In this document: positions 34,699 through 45,572 of the stretch, piece after piece | How the letters are laid out: every line of letters starts with the position of its first letter | Numbering within the stretch: position 1 is the first letter of the stretch | Assembly: GCA_903912525.1 (NCBI GenBank) | Contig: CAIWHK010000010.1 | Span: 1-64,000, forward strand | Origin: an uncultured bacterium | Lineage (GTDB): Bacteria > Krumholzibacteriota > Krumholzibacteriia > LZORAL124-64-63 | Length of the DNA stretch: 64,000 bases | Reading direction: 5' to 3' | Notes under the pieces: generated by a model | What the model was told of the DNA's origin: nothing | Databases searched by the model: none | What the model saw: only the letters and a program-made list of their open reading frames with translations | Program-made: the position numbers and the translations under genes

Positions 34699-37056
34699 AT
34701 GTCCTTCCCCCGGAAGCCCTGGCGCACCGTCATAGCCGTCGCCGCCGCCATCTGCCTGGCGACCGGCCTGGCCGGGTGCCGCGCGTTCCAGCCGGAGCCG
34801 GCGGTCATCAACAAGCCCCCCGAGACATTCATCACGGGCGCGCCCGCCGTCGACGGCGGCGGCTACTACCTCTTCCACGTCTACTGGTATGGACGCGACG
34901 TGGACGGCCGGGTCGAGCGCTTCGTCTGGGCCCTGACCGACGGTTCCCTGCAGAACCCGAACACGAATGACGACGAAGAGGACCTGCGCTTCAATCCCGC
35001 GTTGAACGCCAACACGCTGGACATCGGCCGCTGGACGACGCGCACGGACTCGGTGTTCGCCTTCACGATCAACAACGGCGAGAGCCCCTCGGCGGAGTTG
35101 ACACTGCACATGGTCGCCCGCGACGACCGCGGCGCCTTCGACCGCACCCCCGCGCGCCTGCATTTCTTCGCCAACAGCCTGGGCAACCCGAGCCTGCGGT
35201 TCTTCCGTGTCTCCGGCGACGATACGGTCGCCATGACACCCGGCGCCCCGGACACCGTGGGCTACGGCCACCCCTACCGGTTGATGTGGCGCAGCCGCTC
35301 GCCCAACGTGCGCGGCTACAGCCCCGCTGCGCTAGCCCTGATCGACACCGCCGGCCCCGCCGACGACGGCGTGCTGGGCTACAAGTGGAAGGTCGACGGC
35401 GCGCTGGGGGGCAACTGCAACCCGTCGCAGGCGGACTGCTGGCACCCGCGGCGCTTCAACGAGGCCAGCAACGACAGCTTCTCGTTCTTCGGCCCCGACA
35501 GTTCGCTGTATTTCAGCAACGACGGCGTTCGACAGGACGTCTTCGGGCGACGCCTGCCGAGCGGCACGGTGCAACTGGAGGTCGACGCCATCGACATCGC
35601 CGGGGTCGAGGTCGCCGAAAGCCGCCGCCGTTTCGACTTCGTGGTGAACTACGACCCCCAGACGGTCCTGCTGGACGGCGAGAGCGACTGGGCCCATCCG
35701 TCGGACCCCGAGACGTACCCGTACTACATCCGGCTGAACGACCCGGCCCGGACACACCACCCGTTCCACTCCGGGGACCGCATCCCCGACCGCACCTACG
35801 TGGTCGTCAAGGCGCTCGCCCGCGACGATGTGCGCGACCGGCGATTCAACCCGAACTACCGCATCGCGCTGACGGGCTACCTGCGCGGCGCGCGCCAGAA
35901 CTACTCGGGCGGCGTGTTCAACTACGCCTCGGAGAACAGCGCCATCGACACCCAACCGGCCTGGGATGCCGGCGAAGGCGGCTGGTACGGCGACACGCTG
36001 GGATTCCTGACGGCGCCCGCCACACGCTTCACGGTCGGCATGTTCTCCATCGACGAACTGGACCGGCGCGACGGCACACCGGCCGAACTGGCCTTCGATG
36101 TGGGATTCCCGCCGTGCCTGCAATGCATCGAACTGCTGCCCAAGCCCGCCACGCAGGCGTCGGCGTTCGATCGCGATGTGCCCTGCGTCTCGAACCCGGA
36201 CGATGTGGCGTCCCACCCCTGCCTGGCCGGGACGACCGACATGCGGGTGACGTATGCGGGCACGGGCGCCAACGAACTGGCGTTCACGCGGGCGACGACC
36301 ATCCTCGTGAACAGGGGGACGGGCTTCCTGCGGTTCACCGATTCGCCGACGAACGCCGACCTGGGCATCAACTACTCGATGCCCGGGCGCCTCTACAAGC
36401 TCGGCCTGTTGCTCCACGGCGAGGACGATTCGCGGGAAGCGTGGGCCGAACCCGTCAGGCGCATCGGCGCCTGGCGCTACGAGGTGCACAACGACTGCGA
36501 CACCTATAACGCGATCCTGGACGGCGGCGGCACTGATGACGTCAACCTGACCACGTGGGGCCCGCCGAGCGCGCAGACCATCAGCACCGCGACCGGCGTC
36601 TGGAAGCTGGAGATCGATGTGGCCGTGCCCCTGATGCTGGTCCAGCAGGGCGCCGAGGTGTTCCGCGCCTACGTGTCCGGCGCGATGGCCGCCGGCAATC
36701 CCGCCATCACCGAGATGATCTACCGGGCCGTCACGCAGCAGTTCGGCGGCGGTTGGATCGACGCGGTGGCCGTCGACCAGACCGTCTGCGGGCTGAATCC
36801 CGACCGGCCGGCGCGCTACAACTTCTTCCGCAACGTGCGCCCGGCCATCGGTGTGCCCGCCGGCGTCTCCTGGCGCGACTGCGGCCTCGACGGCTATGTC
36901 GGCAACCAGATCAAGGACCGGCTTCCTTTGTCGCTGGGCGCCATGCCCAGCCTCGAGGGCCGGCCGGTGCGCAAGCACTTCAGCCTGACGCTGGTGACGC
37001 CGACGGGCGAGATCAGTTGCGGGCAGGCCCAGGCTGCGGAACCGGCCGGGCGGTGA
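34699..37056 (+). CDS. Large exported lipoprotein of unknown function
   Basis: Lipobox LAGC (MSFPRKPWRTVIAVAAAICLATGLAGCRAF); NKPPETFITGAP..YYLFHVYWYGRDVDGRVERFVWALTD. Confidence 0.7.
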   Translation: MSFPRKPWRTVIAVAAAICLATGLAGCRAFQPEPAVINKPPETFITGAPAVDGGGYYLFHVYWYGRDVDGRVERFVWALTDGSLQNPNTNDDEEDLRFNPALNANTLDIGRWTTRTDSVFAFTINNGESPSAELTLHMVARDDRGAFDRTPARLHFFANSLGNPSLRFFRVSGDDTVAMTPGAPDTVGYGHPYRLMWRSRSPNVRGYSPAALALIDTAGPADDGVLGYKWKVDGALGGNCNPSQADCWHPRRFNEASNDSFSFFGPDSSLYFSNDGVRQDVFGRRLPSGTVQLEVDAIDIAGVEVAESRRRFDFVVNYDPQTVLLDGESDWAHPSDPETYPYYIRLNDPARTHHPFHSGDRIPDRTYVVVKALARDDVRDRRFNPNYRIALTGYLRGARQNYSGGVFNYASENSAIDTQPAWDAGEGGWYGDTLGFLTAPATRFTVGMFSIDELDRRDGTPAELAFDVGFPPCLQCIELLPKPATQASAFDRDVPCVSNPDDVASHPCLAGTTDMRVTYAGTGANELAFTRATTILVNRGTGFLRFTDSPTNADLGINYSMPGRLYKLGLLLHGEDDSREAWAEPVRRIGAWRYEVHNDCDTYNAILDGGGTDDVNLTTWGPPSAQTISTATGVWKLEIDVAVPLMLVQQGAEVFRAYVSGAMAAGNPAITEMIYRAVTQQFGGGWIDAVAVDQTVCGLNPDRPARYNFFRNVRPAIGVPAGVSWRDCGLDGYVGNQIKDRLPLSLGAMPSLEGRPVRKHFSLTLVTPTGEISCGQAQAAEPAGR

Positions 37057-37124
37057 TATCCTCTGTTGCGCCGGCCGTGGGGCCCGGGCCGGCCGTCGCA
37101 GCTGCGCCCTGGGGAACTCGCTTG

Positions 37125-37814
37125 ATGCGTCCATACCGCCTCGAAGACAAACCGCTGGCCGCACATGCCGTGCCGGCGATGCTCGCGATCCTCTGGGCGA
37201 CGGCGGCGCTGTCGGCGCCCGCGCCCGCGACCGCGACCTGGACCGTCGAGGCCCGCCTCGGCTCGCCGGTGATCCCCGACCGCCGCGTGACCGTCACCCA
37301 GGCCGGCCAGCCCGACCTGGCGTTCGACGCGCACTTCGATGCCGCCACCACCTCCACGCCCTACCACTACGACATCCGCATCGCGCGCCGCACGGGTGCC
37401 GACGGATGGGCGCTCGACTTCCTGCACTCGAAGCTCACCCTGACGAACGGCCCCGCCGAGGTGACCGACCTGCAACTGACCCACGGCTACAACCTGCTGA
37501 CCGTCCAACGCCTGTGGCACCGCCGCGGCTTCGACCTGATGGCGGGCGCCGGCGTGGCGCTGGCCCATGCCGAGAGTACGGTGCGCGGGCAGGTCTTCGC
37601 GCAGGACGGCGGGCTGTTCGGCTGGGGCTATCACGCTGTCGCGCCCGTGGTCGCCGCAGGGATCGGACGGCGGGTGGAGGTCGGTCGCGGCGTGTTCCTG
37701 TCGGCCGAGGCCCGCGCCTCGCTGTCGCGCGCCGTCGTGCCGGTGGTGGGAGGGAAGGCGCGGTTCACGGATCTCGAGGGGCATTTCCTGGCGGGGGCCG
37801 GGGCCCGCTTCTAG
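37125..37814 (+). CDS. Putative outer-membrane beta-barrel protein
   Basis: N-terminal signal, amphipathic alternation, terminal FLAGAGARF ending in aromatic residue. Confidence 0.55.
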   Translation: MRPYRLEDKPLAAHAVPAMLAILWATAALSAPAPATATWTVEARLGSPVIPDRRVTVTQAGQPDLAFDAHFDAATTSTPYHYDIRIARRTGADGWALDFLHSKLTLTNGPAEVTDLQLTHGYNLLTVQRLWHRRGFDLMAGAGVALAHAESTVRGQVFAQDGGLFGWGYHAVAPVVAAGIGRRVEVGRGVFLSAEARASLSRAVVPVVGGKARFTDLEGHFLAGAGARF

Positions 37815-37910
37815 CGCGCGAACGGCTTCGTTGTCCATTTATTCCGTTGCAATATAAACAGTTAGATAATTTCTAAGATTCTCTTGCAGATTCCGCCCTC
37901 CCCGCCGATA

Positions 37911-37945
37911 TTACCTACCGGTAGTTCTTACCGTCCGGTAGGTAA
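37911..37945. promoter_or_regulatory. Probable TetR operator
   Basis: Perfect 11-bp inverted repeat TTACCTACCGG-N13-CCGGTAGGTAA just upstream of the TetR gene; includes inner palindrome CTACCGGTAG. Confidence 0.8.
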
Positions 37946-37963
37946 CATTCAATGGAGGCCGGG

Positions 37964-38587
37964 ATGGAACAGCAAAACGAACCCGCGGTCCGCGAGCGCC
38001 TTCTGGAGGCGGCCGTCGGCCTGTTCGTGCGCAAGGGTTACCACGCCACATCGGTGCGCGAGATCGTGGAGGCCGCCGGAGTCACCAAGCCGGTCCTCTA
38101 CTACTGGTTCAAAAGCAAGGAAGGCGTCTTCCTCGCGCTGATGGAGATGGCGGTCGAGGCGCACCGCGAAGTCGTGACGCGCGTGCTGGCGCAACCGGGC
38201 ACCGCCGCCGAGCGGATCCTCCTGTTGGGCGAGCAGGTGCTCGAGCTGATCCGCGAGAACGCCGACGTGGTGCGCCTGTTCGACGCGGTCTACTACGGCC
38301 CCCGCGAGGGCGCCCCCGCAGTCGATTTCGACGCCCTCCACGGAGAGTTCCGGCGTGTGCTGTTCGGACTCATCGACGAGGGCGTGACTTCGGGCGAGTT
38401 CCGCAGCGACGAACTCGAGGCCATGCAGAGCGCGCTGCTCGGCGCGTTCCTGGTCTGCAACGTCGCGGTGCTGGCGCCCGGCGCGGATGAACAGGGCTGC
38501 TGCGGACGCCCGGCGGGAACAGTGGAAGTACGCAAGGTCCTCAATGTCGTGCTGCAAGGCATGCGTGGCAGCGAAAGGAAGATGTGA
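37964..38587 (+). CDS. TetR/AcrR family transcriptional regulator
   Basis: RERLLEAAVGLFVRKGYHATSVREIVEAAGVTKPVLYYWFKSKEGVFLAL. Confidence 0.93.
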   Translation: MEQQNEPAVRERLLEAAVGLFVRKGYHATSVREIVEAAGVTKPVLYYWFKSKEGVFLALMEMAVEAHREVVTRVLAQPGTAAERILLLGEQVLELIRENADVVRLFDAVYYGPREGAPAVDFDALHGEFRRVLFGLIDEGVTSGEFRSDELEAMQSALLGAFLVCNVAVLAPGADEQGCCGRPAGTVEVRKVLNVVLQGMRGSERKM

Positions 38588-39699
38588 TGCGGTCGGTGAA
38601 ACTGGTGGTGGTGGGGTTGGCGTCGATGCTGGCGCTGGCGGGGTGCAACGGCAAGCCGGGCGCCGAGGCGAACGCAAGCGCGTCGAACCGGCCGGTGGTG
38701 GCCGTCGATGTCGCGCTTGCCGCGCTCGACTCGATGGTGGAAAAGGTGTCGGTGGTCGGTTCGCTGGAGCCGAAGCACCAGGCCGAGGTGCGGTCCGAGA
38801 TCTCGGGCACGGTCATCGCCGTGCCGGTGACCGAGTGGGTGCCCGTCAGGCGCGGCGACGTGCTGGCGCGCCTGGACCCGCGCGAGACCGACGCCTCGCT
38901 GGCGATGGCGAAGGCCGACCTGGCCCGCGCCGAGGCGAACGAGACGCGCGCCGCCCGCGAACTGGAGCGCAGCGAGCGCCTGCGCGCGGCCGGGCTGGCC
39001 ACGCAGCGCGCGCTCGACGACGCCAACACCGAGCGCGAGGCCGCGAAGGCCGCCACCGAGGCCGCCCGCGCCCAGATGGCCTACGCGAAAAGCCGTGCCG
39101 ACAAGGCCGTGCTGCGCGCGCCCATCGACGGCGTGGTCTCGTTCCGCGGCGCCAACGTGGGCGACTATGTCGAGAACATGGGCGCGCCCGCGCTCTTCCG
39201 CGTGGTCGACAACCGCTTGCTCGACCTGACGGTCACCGTGCCGGCCGCGCGCAGCTCGCGCCTTGCCGTCGGCCAGGCGTTGACGTTCACCACCGAGGCC
39301 GTGCCCGGCCGCACCTTCACCGGCGCCATCGCCCACATCAACCCTGCGTTCGACGAGACCAGTCGCACGCTCCAGCTGATCGCCGCGGTACCCAACGACG
39401 ACGGCGCCCTGCGCGGCGGCCTCTTCGTCTCGGGCGAGGTGACGACCGGCGTGCGCGCCGCCGTGCTGCGGCTGCCGCGCGAGGCCCTGCAGGCGTGGGA
39501 CATCGCCGCCGGCCGCGCCGAGGTGTTCGTCGTGGACCAGGGCGTTGCGCGCCGCCGCCCCGTGCAGGTGGGCGCCACCGTCGACGGCCTGGTCGAGATC
39601 ACCGGCGGCCTGGACGCCGGCGCCGCCGTCGTCGTGCGCGGGGCCTTCAACCTCCGGGACGGCGACTCCGTACGCGTCGCCGGCGGCAAGGAGGGCTGA
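38587..39699 (+). CDS. RND efflux periplasmic adaptor (MFP, HlyD-like) lipoprotein
   Basis: Lipobox LAGC; VVGSLEPKHQAEVRSEISGTVIAVPV, VLRAPIDGVVSFRGANVGDYV; overlaps TetR stop by 1 nt. Confidence 0.92.
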   Translation: MRSVKLVVVGLASMLALAGCNGKPGAEANASASNRPVVAVDVALAALDSMVEKVSVVGSLEPKHQAEVRSEISGTVIAVPVTEWVPVRRGDVLARLDPRETDASLAMAKADLARAEANETRAARELERSERLRAAGLATQRALDDANTEREAAKAATEAARAQMAYAKSRADKAVLRAPIDGVVSFRGANVGDYVENMGAPALFRVVDNRLLDLTVTVPAARSSRLAVGQALTFTTEAVPGRTFTGAIAHINPAFDETSRTLQLIAAVPNDDGALRGGLFVSGEVTTGVRAAVLRLPREALQAWDIAAGRAEVFVVDQGVARRRPVQVGATVDGLVEITGGLDAGAAVVVRGAFNLRDGDSVRVAGGKEG

Positions 39700-39702
39700 G
39701 CC

Positions 39703-42700
39703 GTGTTCCTGTCCAACCTTTCGATCAAGCGGCCGGTCTTCGCCGCCGTGCTGATGCTGGCGCTGGTGACCCTGGGCCTGTTCTCCTACAAGCGCCTGGC
39801 CATCGACATGTGGCCGAACGTCGAGATCCCCTATGTCACGGTGATCACGACCTATCCCGGCGCCGCGCCCGAGACGGTCGAGCGCGAGGTCAGCAAGCGC
39901 ATCGAGGAAGCGGTCAACCCCATCTCCGGCGTCAAGCACGTCGGCTCGGTGTCGCGCGAGAGCGTCTCGTCGGTGTGGATCGAGTTCGAGCTCGGCGTCG
40001 ACGTCGCCGAGGCCGTGCAGGAGGCGCGCGTCAAGGTCGCCGCCATCCGCGACAAGCTGCCGGACGAGATCGCCGAGCCGATCGTCGACAAGATCGACTT
40101 CTCGTCGCTGCCGATCGTCTCGCTGGCCGTGCGTTCGGAGACCCTGCCCCCGCGCGAACTGACCGACCTGGCCGAGAAGCTGGTCCAGCGCCGCGTCGAG
40201 AACGTCGCGGGCGTGGGCAAGGTCGACCTGGTCGGCACCTCGTACCGCGAGGTGGCGGTCGAGATCCTGCCCGACCGCCTGCTGGCCCTCGGCCTGGGCG
40301 TGGACGACGTCATCAAGGGCCTGCGCGCCGAGAACGTGAACGTGCCGGTGGGCCGCCTCGACCACGGCGGCGCCGAGAATTCAGTGCGCGTGTCCGGCAA
40401 GCCGAAAACGGTGTCCGAATACGAGCAACTGGTCGTGGCCGAGGTCGGCGGCCGCCCCATCGCCCTGGGCGATGTGGCGCGCATCGTCGACGGCGTCGAA
40501 GAGCAGCGCACCCTGGCGCTGGTCAACGGCCAGAACGCCGTCGCGGTCGACGTCATCAAGCAGAGCGGCGCCAACACCGTGGCCGTGGTCGAGGCGGTGC
40601 GCAAGGAGATCGAGGGCCTGGAGCGCGACCTGCCCCAGGGCACGACGGTCGAAGTGGTGCGCGACGGCTCGGTGGCCATCCGCGAGTCCGTGCGCGACGT
40701 GCAGGAAACGCTCATCATCGGCGCCCTGCTGACCATCCTGATCGTCTTCTGCTTCCTGAACTCGTGGCGGTCGACGGTGATCACGGGCCTGACCCTGCCC
40801 ATCGCCGTCATCTCGTCGTTCATCATCATGAACTTCGCGGGCATGTCGCTGAACACGATGACGCTGATGGCGCTGTCCCTGTCGATCGGGTTGCTCATCG
40901 ACGACGCCATCGTGGTGCGCGAGAACATCGTGCGTCACCTCGAGCGCGGCAGCGATCACCACAAGGCCGCCCGCGACGGCACGGCCGAGATCGGCCTGGC
41001 CGTGCTGGCCACCACGATGTCGATCATCGCCGTGTTTATCCCGGTGGCGTTCATGAAAGGCATCGTGGGGCGGTTCTTCCGCGACTTCGGCATCACCGTG
41101 GCCTTCGCGGTGGCCGTGTCGCTGTTCGTGTCGTTCACCCTGGACCCGATGCTGTCGTCGCGCTGGGTCGACCCCGACATCGCCCGCGCCGGCAAACGGA
41201 ACCCGATCGCCCGCGCCCTGGACAGGTTCAACGAGTGGTTCGACCGCACGGCCGACAAGTACCGGGCGCTGATCGCATGGGCGCTGGACCACCGCAAGAC
41301 GATCGTCGTCATCGCCGTGCTGGCCTTCGTCGGCGGCATGGCCATCTTCGGGACGCTGCAGTCGGAGTTCATGCCCGGCTACGACCAGGGCGAGTTCCGC
41401 ATCGGGTTCCTGACGGCCCCCGACGCCTCGCTGGCCGAGACCGAGGGCCGCCTGCGCGCCGTGATCACCGCGGTGCGCGACCTGCCCGAGGTCGAGTCCA
41501 CTTATGCAACTGTCGGCGCCGGCGACGACGGCACCGTGCGCGACGGCGCCGTCTACGTGAACCTGGTGGACAAGGGCGATCGCAAGCATTCCCAGATCGA
41601 GGTCGAGCGCGTCGTGCGCGAGCGCCTGGCGGCGATCCCGGGCATCAAGCCCTCGCTGACCGGCGTCGAGATGATGAACCAGAAGAAGCCGCTGCAGATC
41701 GGCCTGCGCGGCGAGGATCTGGGCATGCTCAAGGAGTACGCCGCGCGCCTGAAGGACGAACTGTACGGCCTGCCCGGCTTCGTCGACATCGAGTCGTCGC
41801 TGGACACCGACACGCCCGAGTACCGCCTCGTGGTCGACCGTGACCGCGCCGCGGACGTGGGCCTGAACAGCGGTGACATCACCAGCGCCGTCTCGGCCCT
41901 GGTGGGCGGGCAGGCCGTCACCAACTACGAGGAAGAGGACGGCGACGCCGTGCCGGTGCGCGTGCGCCTGCCGGAGTCGCTGCGCTCGGATGTGGCGCAG
42001 ATCGACGCGTTGCGCCTGTCCTCCGACGGTGGCAAGGGCGTCAGCGGCCTGGTGCCGCTGGGCGACCTGCTGCGCCACGAGATGGCCACCACGCCGTCGC
42101 AGATCGACCGCCAGGACCTGTCGCGCCAGGTGATGGTCTCGGCCAGCCTGGACGGCGTGGCCCTGGGCACCGCCGGCAAGCTGGTGCAGGAAGCCGTGGC
42201 GAAGCTGGACATGGCGCCCGGCTACCGCGTCGTGCTGACGGGCGACTCGGAGCACATGGTGGAGTCGTTCGGCTACATGGGTGAAGCCCTGCTGCTGGCC
42301 ATCATCATGGTGTACCTGATCCTGGCCGCGCAGTTCGAGTCGTTCATCGACCCGCTGTCGATCATGCTTTCGCTGCCCTTGGCGGTCGTCGGCATGGCCG
42401 CGATGCTGGCGCTGACCGGCGATGCGCTCAGCATCATCGCGCTGATCGGCCTGATCATGCTGATGGGGCTGGTGACGAAGAACGCCATCCTGCTCATCGA
42501 CTACACGAAGACATTGCGGGAACGGGGCATGGAGCGCCGCGAGGCGCTGATCGAGGCCGGCCGCACGCGGTTGCGCCCGATCATGATGACCACCCTGGCG
42601 ATGATCTTCGGCATGCTGCCGACGGCGCTGGCCATCGGCTCGGGCGCCGAGATGCGCGCACCGATGGGCCGCGCGGTGATCGGCGGCCTGATCACCTCGA

Positions 42701-44130
42701 CGATGCTGACCCTGATCGTGGTGCCGGTGGTGTACTCGCTGCTGGACGACCTCGCCTCGCGCCGTAAGCGGTCCAAGGCGGCGTCCGGCGGCGTGGCGAA
42801 ACACGCCGCGCCGGGCATCGTGTCCGCCCTGCTGGCCGTCGTGATGGTGCTGGCGGTGCTGGCGCCGACGACCGCCCGCGCGCAGGCCACGACCGGCGCC
42901 GACACGCTGCGCCTGACCCTGACCGAGACGACCCGGCTGGCGGCCGCACAGCACCGGAACGTGCAGTCGGCGCGCGCCTACCAGGACTGGGTGCACGGCA
43001 AGTACGTGCAGGAGCGGGCCGGCGCGCTGCCCAACATCAAGCTGGCGGGAGGCTTGTCCCGGCAGCGCGACGAGAGCCAGACAGCCCTGTTCGGCGGGCT
43101 GTTCCCGCCGCAGCAGGACGTCAAGTACGGCGAGGCGACGCTGTCGCAGGCGCTGTTCACCTGGGGGCAGGTCGGCTCGGCCATGCACGCCGCCAGGGAG
43201 GGCATGTCCGGCGCCGGCGACCAGGTCGAGGGCGCCCGGCAGGCGGCGATCGTCGAGGCCACGCAGGCCTACGGCGACCTGCTGCTGGCCCGTGAGCTGG
43301 CCGACCTGGCCGCGCGCGATGTGACCCTCAAGCAGAAGCACTCCGACGAGGCGCAGCGACGGTTCGACGAGGGCACCGCCACGGACTACGACGTACTGGC
43401 TGCCCGCGTGGCGCTGCAGAACGTCAAGCCGCAGGCGATCCGCGCCGCGAACGCCGTGCGCACCGCGCGCGACCGCCTGCGGTTCGTGCTGGCCGTCGAC
43501 AGGCCCGTGGACGCCGTGGGCCGCCTCGACTCGGGCGACACGACAGCCACGTTCCCGGACTACGCGACGGCGCTCGCCACGGCGTACGAACACCGGCCGG
43601 ACCTGGCCTCGATGCAGCACGAGCGCGCCATCCGCAAGGACCTGGTGAAGATCTACAACGCGGGTGACAAGCCGCGCCTGGACCTGCACGCGACGGCCGG
43701 CCAGCGGGCCTACAACATCGACGGCCTGAACGCGGACGGGCCATACTGGAGCGCCGCGTTGGCGTTCTCGTTCCCGATCTTCGACGGGATGCGCACCCGC
43801 GGCCAGGTGGCGCAGGCGCGCAGCGACCTGCATACGCTCGAGATCGACGAGGCACGGCTGCGCGACCGCGTGGCCCTCGAGGTGCGCACGGCGCTGGGCG
43901 CCGTGGAAGAGGCGCGCGGCATCGAGGCAGCGCTGGCCGGCACCGCCGAACAGGCACGCCGGCTGCTGCAGATGGCCGAGGACGGGTACGAGCTGGGCGT
44001 CACGACGTTCCTGGACGTCGAGGACGCGCAACTGGGCCTGCTGCAGGCCGAGACGAACCTGGCCGGCGCGCGGCGCGACCGCCTGGTGGCCGAAGTGACG
44101 TTGCAACAGGTGCAGGGCGTGATGCCGTAG
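39703..44130 (+). CDS. RND permease fused in-frame to TolC-like outer-membrane factor (1475 aa)
   Basis: AcrB/MexB-like [32 protein letters not shown]...[21 protein letters not shown]; then internal signal peptide [25 protein letters not shown] and TolC repeats [24 protein letters not shown]...[35 protein letters not shown]. Confidence 0.92.
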   Translation: MFLSNLSIKRPVFAAVLMLALVTLGLFSYKRLAIDMWPNVEIPYVTVITTYPGAAPETVEREVSKRIEEAVNPISGVKHVGSVSRESVSSVWIEFELGVDVAEAVQEARVKVAAIRDKLPDEIAEPIVDKIDFSSLPIVSLAVRSETLPPRELTDLAEKLVQRRVENVAGVGKVDLVGTSYREVAVEILPDRLLALGLGVDDVIKGLRAENVNVPVGRLDHGGAENSVRVSGKPKTVSEYEQLVVAEVGGRPIALGDVARIVDGVEEQRTLALVNGQNAVAVDVIKQSGANTVAVVEAVRKEIEGLERDLPQGTTVEVVRDGSVAIRESVRDVQETLIIGALLTILIVFCFLNSWRSTVITGLTLPIAVISSFIIMNFAGMSLNTMTLMALSLSIGLLIDDAIVVRENIVRHLERGSDHHKAARDGTAEIGLAVLATTMSIIAVFIPVAFMKGIVGRFFRDFGITVAFAVAVSLFVSFTLDPMLSSRWVDPDIARAGKRNPIARALDRFNEWFDRTADKYRALIAWALDHRKTIVVIAVLAFVGGMAIFGTLQSEFMPGYDQGEFRIGFLTAPDASLAETEGRLRAVITAVRDLPEVESTYATVGAGDDGTVRDGAVYVNLVDKGDRKHSQIEVERVVRERLAAIPGIKPSLTGVEMMNQKKPLQIGLRGEDLGMLKEYAARLKDELYGLPGFVDIESSLDTDTPEYRLVVDRDRAADVGLNSGDITSAVSALVGGQAVTNYEEEDGDAVPVRVRLPESLRSDVAQIDALRLSSDGGKGVSGLVPLGDLLRHEMATTPSQIDRQDLSRQVMVSASLDGVALGTAGKLVQEAVAKLDMAPGYRVVLTGDSEHMVESFGYMGEALLLAIIMVYLILAAQFESFIDPLSIMLSLPLAVVGMAAMLALTGDALSIIALIGLIMLMGLVTKNAILLIDYTKTLRERGMERREALIEAGRTRLRPIMMTTLAMIFGMLPTALAIGSGAEMRAPMGRAVIGGLITSTMLTLIVVPVVYSLLDDLASRRKRSKAASGGVAKHAAPGIVSALLAVVMVLAVLAPTTARAQATTGADTLRLTLTETTRLAAAQHRNVQSARAYQDWVHGKYVQERAGALPNIKLAGGLSRQRDESQTALFGGLFPPQQDVKYGEATLSQALFTWGQVGSAMHAAREGMSGAGDQVEGARQAAIVEATQAYGDLLLARELADLAARDVTLKQKHSDEAQRRFDEGTATDYDVLAARVALQNVKPQAIRAANAVRTARDRLRFVLAVDRPVDAVGRLDSGDTTATFPDYATALATAYEHRPDLASMQHERAIRKDLVKIYNAGDKPRLDLHATAGQRAYNIDGLNADGPYWSAALAFSFPIFDGMRTRGQVAQARSDLHTLEIDEARLRDRVALEVRTALGAVEEARGIEAALAGTAEQARRLLQMAEDGYELGVTTFLDVEDAQLGLLQAETNLAGARRDRLVAEVTLQQVQGVMP

Positions 44131-44167
44131 CGCGGGTCCAGGCTGCGCATCGCCCCGGCACGAAGGC

Positions 44168-44195
44168 GGCCGGCTGACCCTCGGGTCTGCCGGCC
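44168..44195 (+). terminator. Terminator-like hairpin after the efflux operon
   Basis: GGCCGGC-T-GACCC-TC-GGGTC-T-GCCGGCC. Confidence 0.6.
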
Positions 44196-44216
44196 GTTGC
44201 CTTTCCTCGCGCGAAC

Positions 44217-44230
44217 TTGCGCCGGCGCAA
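44217..44230. repeat. Copy 4 of dispersed palindrome TTGCGCCGGCGCAA
   Basis: Exact 14-mer (CTTGCGCCGGCGCAAG at 44216-44231). Confidence 0.9.
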
Positions 44231-44253
44231 GCAGCGCCTGCTTCAAGCGGCGC

Positions 44254-44625
44254 CTACTTCTCCTGCAGCGTGAACTTGACCGGGATCTTGACGGTGATGC
44301 CCACCGGCTTGCCGTCGAGGCGGGCCGGCTCGAAACGCCACTGCTTCACGGCGGCGACGGCCGCGTCACTGAAGGCCGGGTGGCCGTCGACCGGCTTGTC
44401 GACCTTCGCGCCGGCCACGGCGCCGGCGGCGGAGATGTCGACCGCCAGGATGACGGTGCCCTCGACGCCGCTCTTGCGCTCGGCATCGGGATAGACGGGC
44501 TTGGCCATCGAGGCGGGGATCAGCTTCGGTTCGGTCGGTTGGCCCTTGTCCGGGCCGGCGACGGCCACCGTCGTAGCGAGCGCGGCCACGAGGGCCAGCG
44601 CGAGGATCAAACGAAACGGTTTCAT
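44254..44625 (-). CDS. Exported TonB C-terminal-domain protein
   Basis: PVYPDAERKSGVEGTVILAVDISAAGAVAGAKV...AAVAAVKQWRFEPARLDGKPVGITVKIPVKF. Confidence 0.85.
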   Translation of the reverse strand: MKPFRLILALALVAALATTVAVAGPDKGQPTEPKLIPASMAKPVYPDAERKSGVEGTVILAVDISAAGAVAGAKVDKPVDGHPAFSDAAVAAVKQWRFEPARLDGKPVGITVKIPVKFTLQEK

Positions 44626-44728
44626 GGTCGGCCTCTCCTCAACGGTCGGTGTGGGGCCGGGCGCGCTTCTCGCACCCGGGAAGGAGACTGCCCGGCGCAT
44701 GAAAAGTTGCTGCGAAATTCGGCCGCCT

Positions 44729-45130
44729 TCAATTCAGCCGGAACGCCACCGGCACCACGATCCACACGGCGCGCGGCTGGCCGCCCGAGCGCGCCGGCTC
44801 GAACGTCCACTGCCGCACCGCCTCCAGGGCCGCCTGCACCAGCACCGGCGAGGCGGTTTGCGCCGGATCCGCCGACACCTCGGTCACCTTGCCGTCCACA
44901 CCGACCAGGGCCTTGACCTGGACGGTGCCCTGCTCGCCGCGGGCGCGCGCCTCCTCCGGGTACTTGACGGCGGCGTCGAGCACCTTCGGCATTGTGTCGA
45001 TGGGCAGCTCGGGCGCGGGCGCGTTCGCCTCGCCGGACGGCGCCGGCGGCGCGGGCTTGTCGCGCGCACAACCGCCGGGAACGGCAAGGCCGACGATCGC
45101 AAGCATGGCAGCCAGCTTTCTCGGGTTCAT
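44729..45130 (-). CDS. TonB C-terminal-domain lipoprotein
   Basis: Lipobox PGGC; KYPEEARARGEQGTVQVKALVGVDGKVTEV...AVRQWTFEPARSGGQP. Confidence 0.82.
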   Translation of the reverse strand: MNPRKLAAMLAIVGLAVPGGCARDKPAPPAPSGEANAPAPELPIDTMPKVLDAAVKYPEEARARGEQGTVQVKALVGVDGKVTEVSADPAQTASPVLVQAALEAVRQWTFEPARSGGQPRAVWIVVPVAFRLN

Positions 45131-45146
45131 CGCGCACTCCCCTTGT

Positions 45147-45569
45147 TCAGCGAACCGTGACTTCCGGCAGGCTGCAGATGACGACCACCGGCGCGCGGCC
45201 GGCCTGCGCCGCCGGCTGACCGGCCTCGACCACCAGGCGCGACCAGCGCGCCCCCACCATCGCGCCGCCGGCTATCAGGACGATGGCCAGCACGGCCGCC
45301 ATCGGCACCGGCAGGCGCCACACGCGCACCGCCCCCCGCGTGCGCTGCACCGCGGCCGGCGCCAGCGACGGCAACTCGATCGCGTCGGCCGCGCGCCCGA
45401 CATCCTCGCGGTCGCGCCCGACCGCCGCGCGGAGGCGGGTCACCGAGTCGAACCAGCGGCGGCACGCGTCGCAGCCGCCCAGGTGCGCGAACAGGTCGCC
45501 CTGGTCGAGCGCGGGCGCCTCGCCGTCCAGCAGCCGGCCCAGCTGTTCCTGTCTGTGTTCGCAGTCCAC
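45147..45569 (-). CDS. Zinc-finger (zf-HC2-like) anti-sigma factor
   Basis: MDCEHRQEQLGRLLDGEAPALDQGDLFAHLGGCDACRRWFDSV; single TM; adjacent to ECF sigma. Confidence 0.82.
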   Translation of the reverse strand: MDCEHRQEQLGRLLDGEAPALDQGDLFAHLGGCDACRRWFDSVTRLRAAVGRDREDVGRAADAIELPSLAPAAVQRTRGAVRVWRLPVPMAAVLAIVLIAGGAMVGARWSRLVVEAGQPAAQAGRAPVVVICSLPEVTVR

Positions 45570-45572
45570 GGC

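Noticed and set aside
38487-41843. 1118-aa plus-strand ORF overlapping the efflux operon
   Set aside because: Arg/Ala/Gly-rich translation in the wrong frame over strongly supported MFP and RND genes.
40381-44106. 1241-aa antisense ORF opposite the RND-TolC fusion
   Set aside because: Low-information His/Arg/Gln-rich translation, a codon-bias artefact opposite a well-supported gene.
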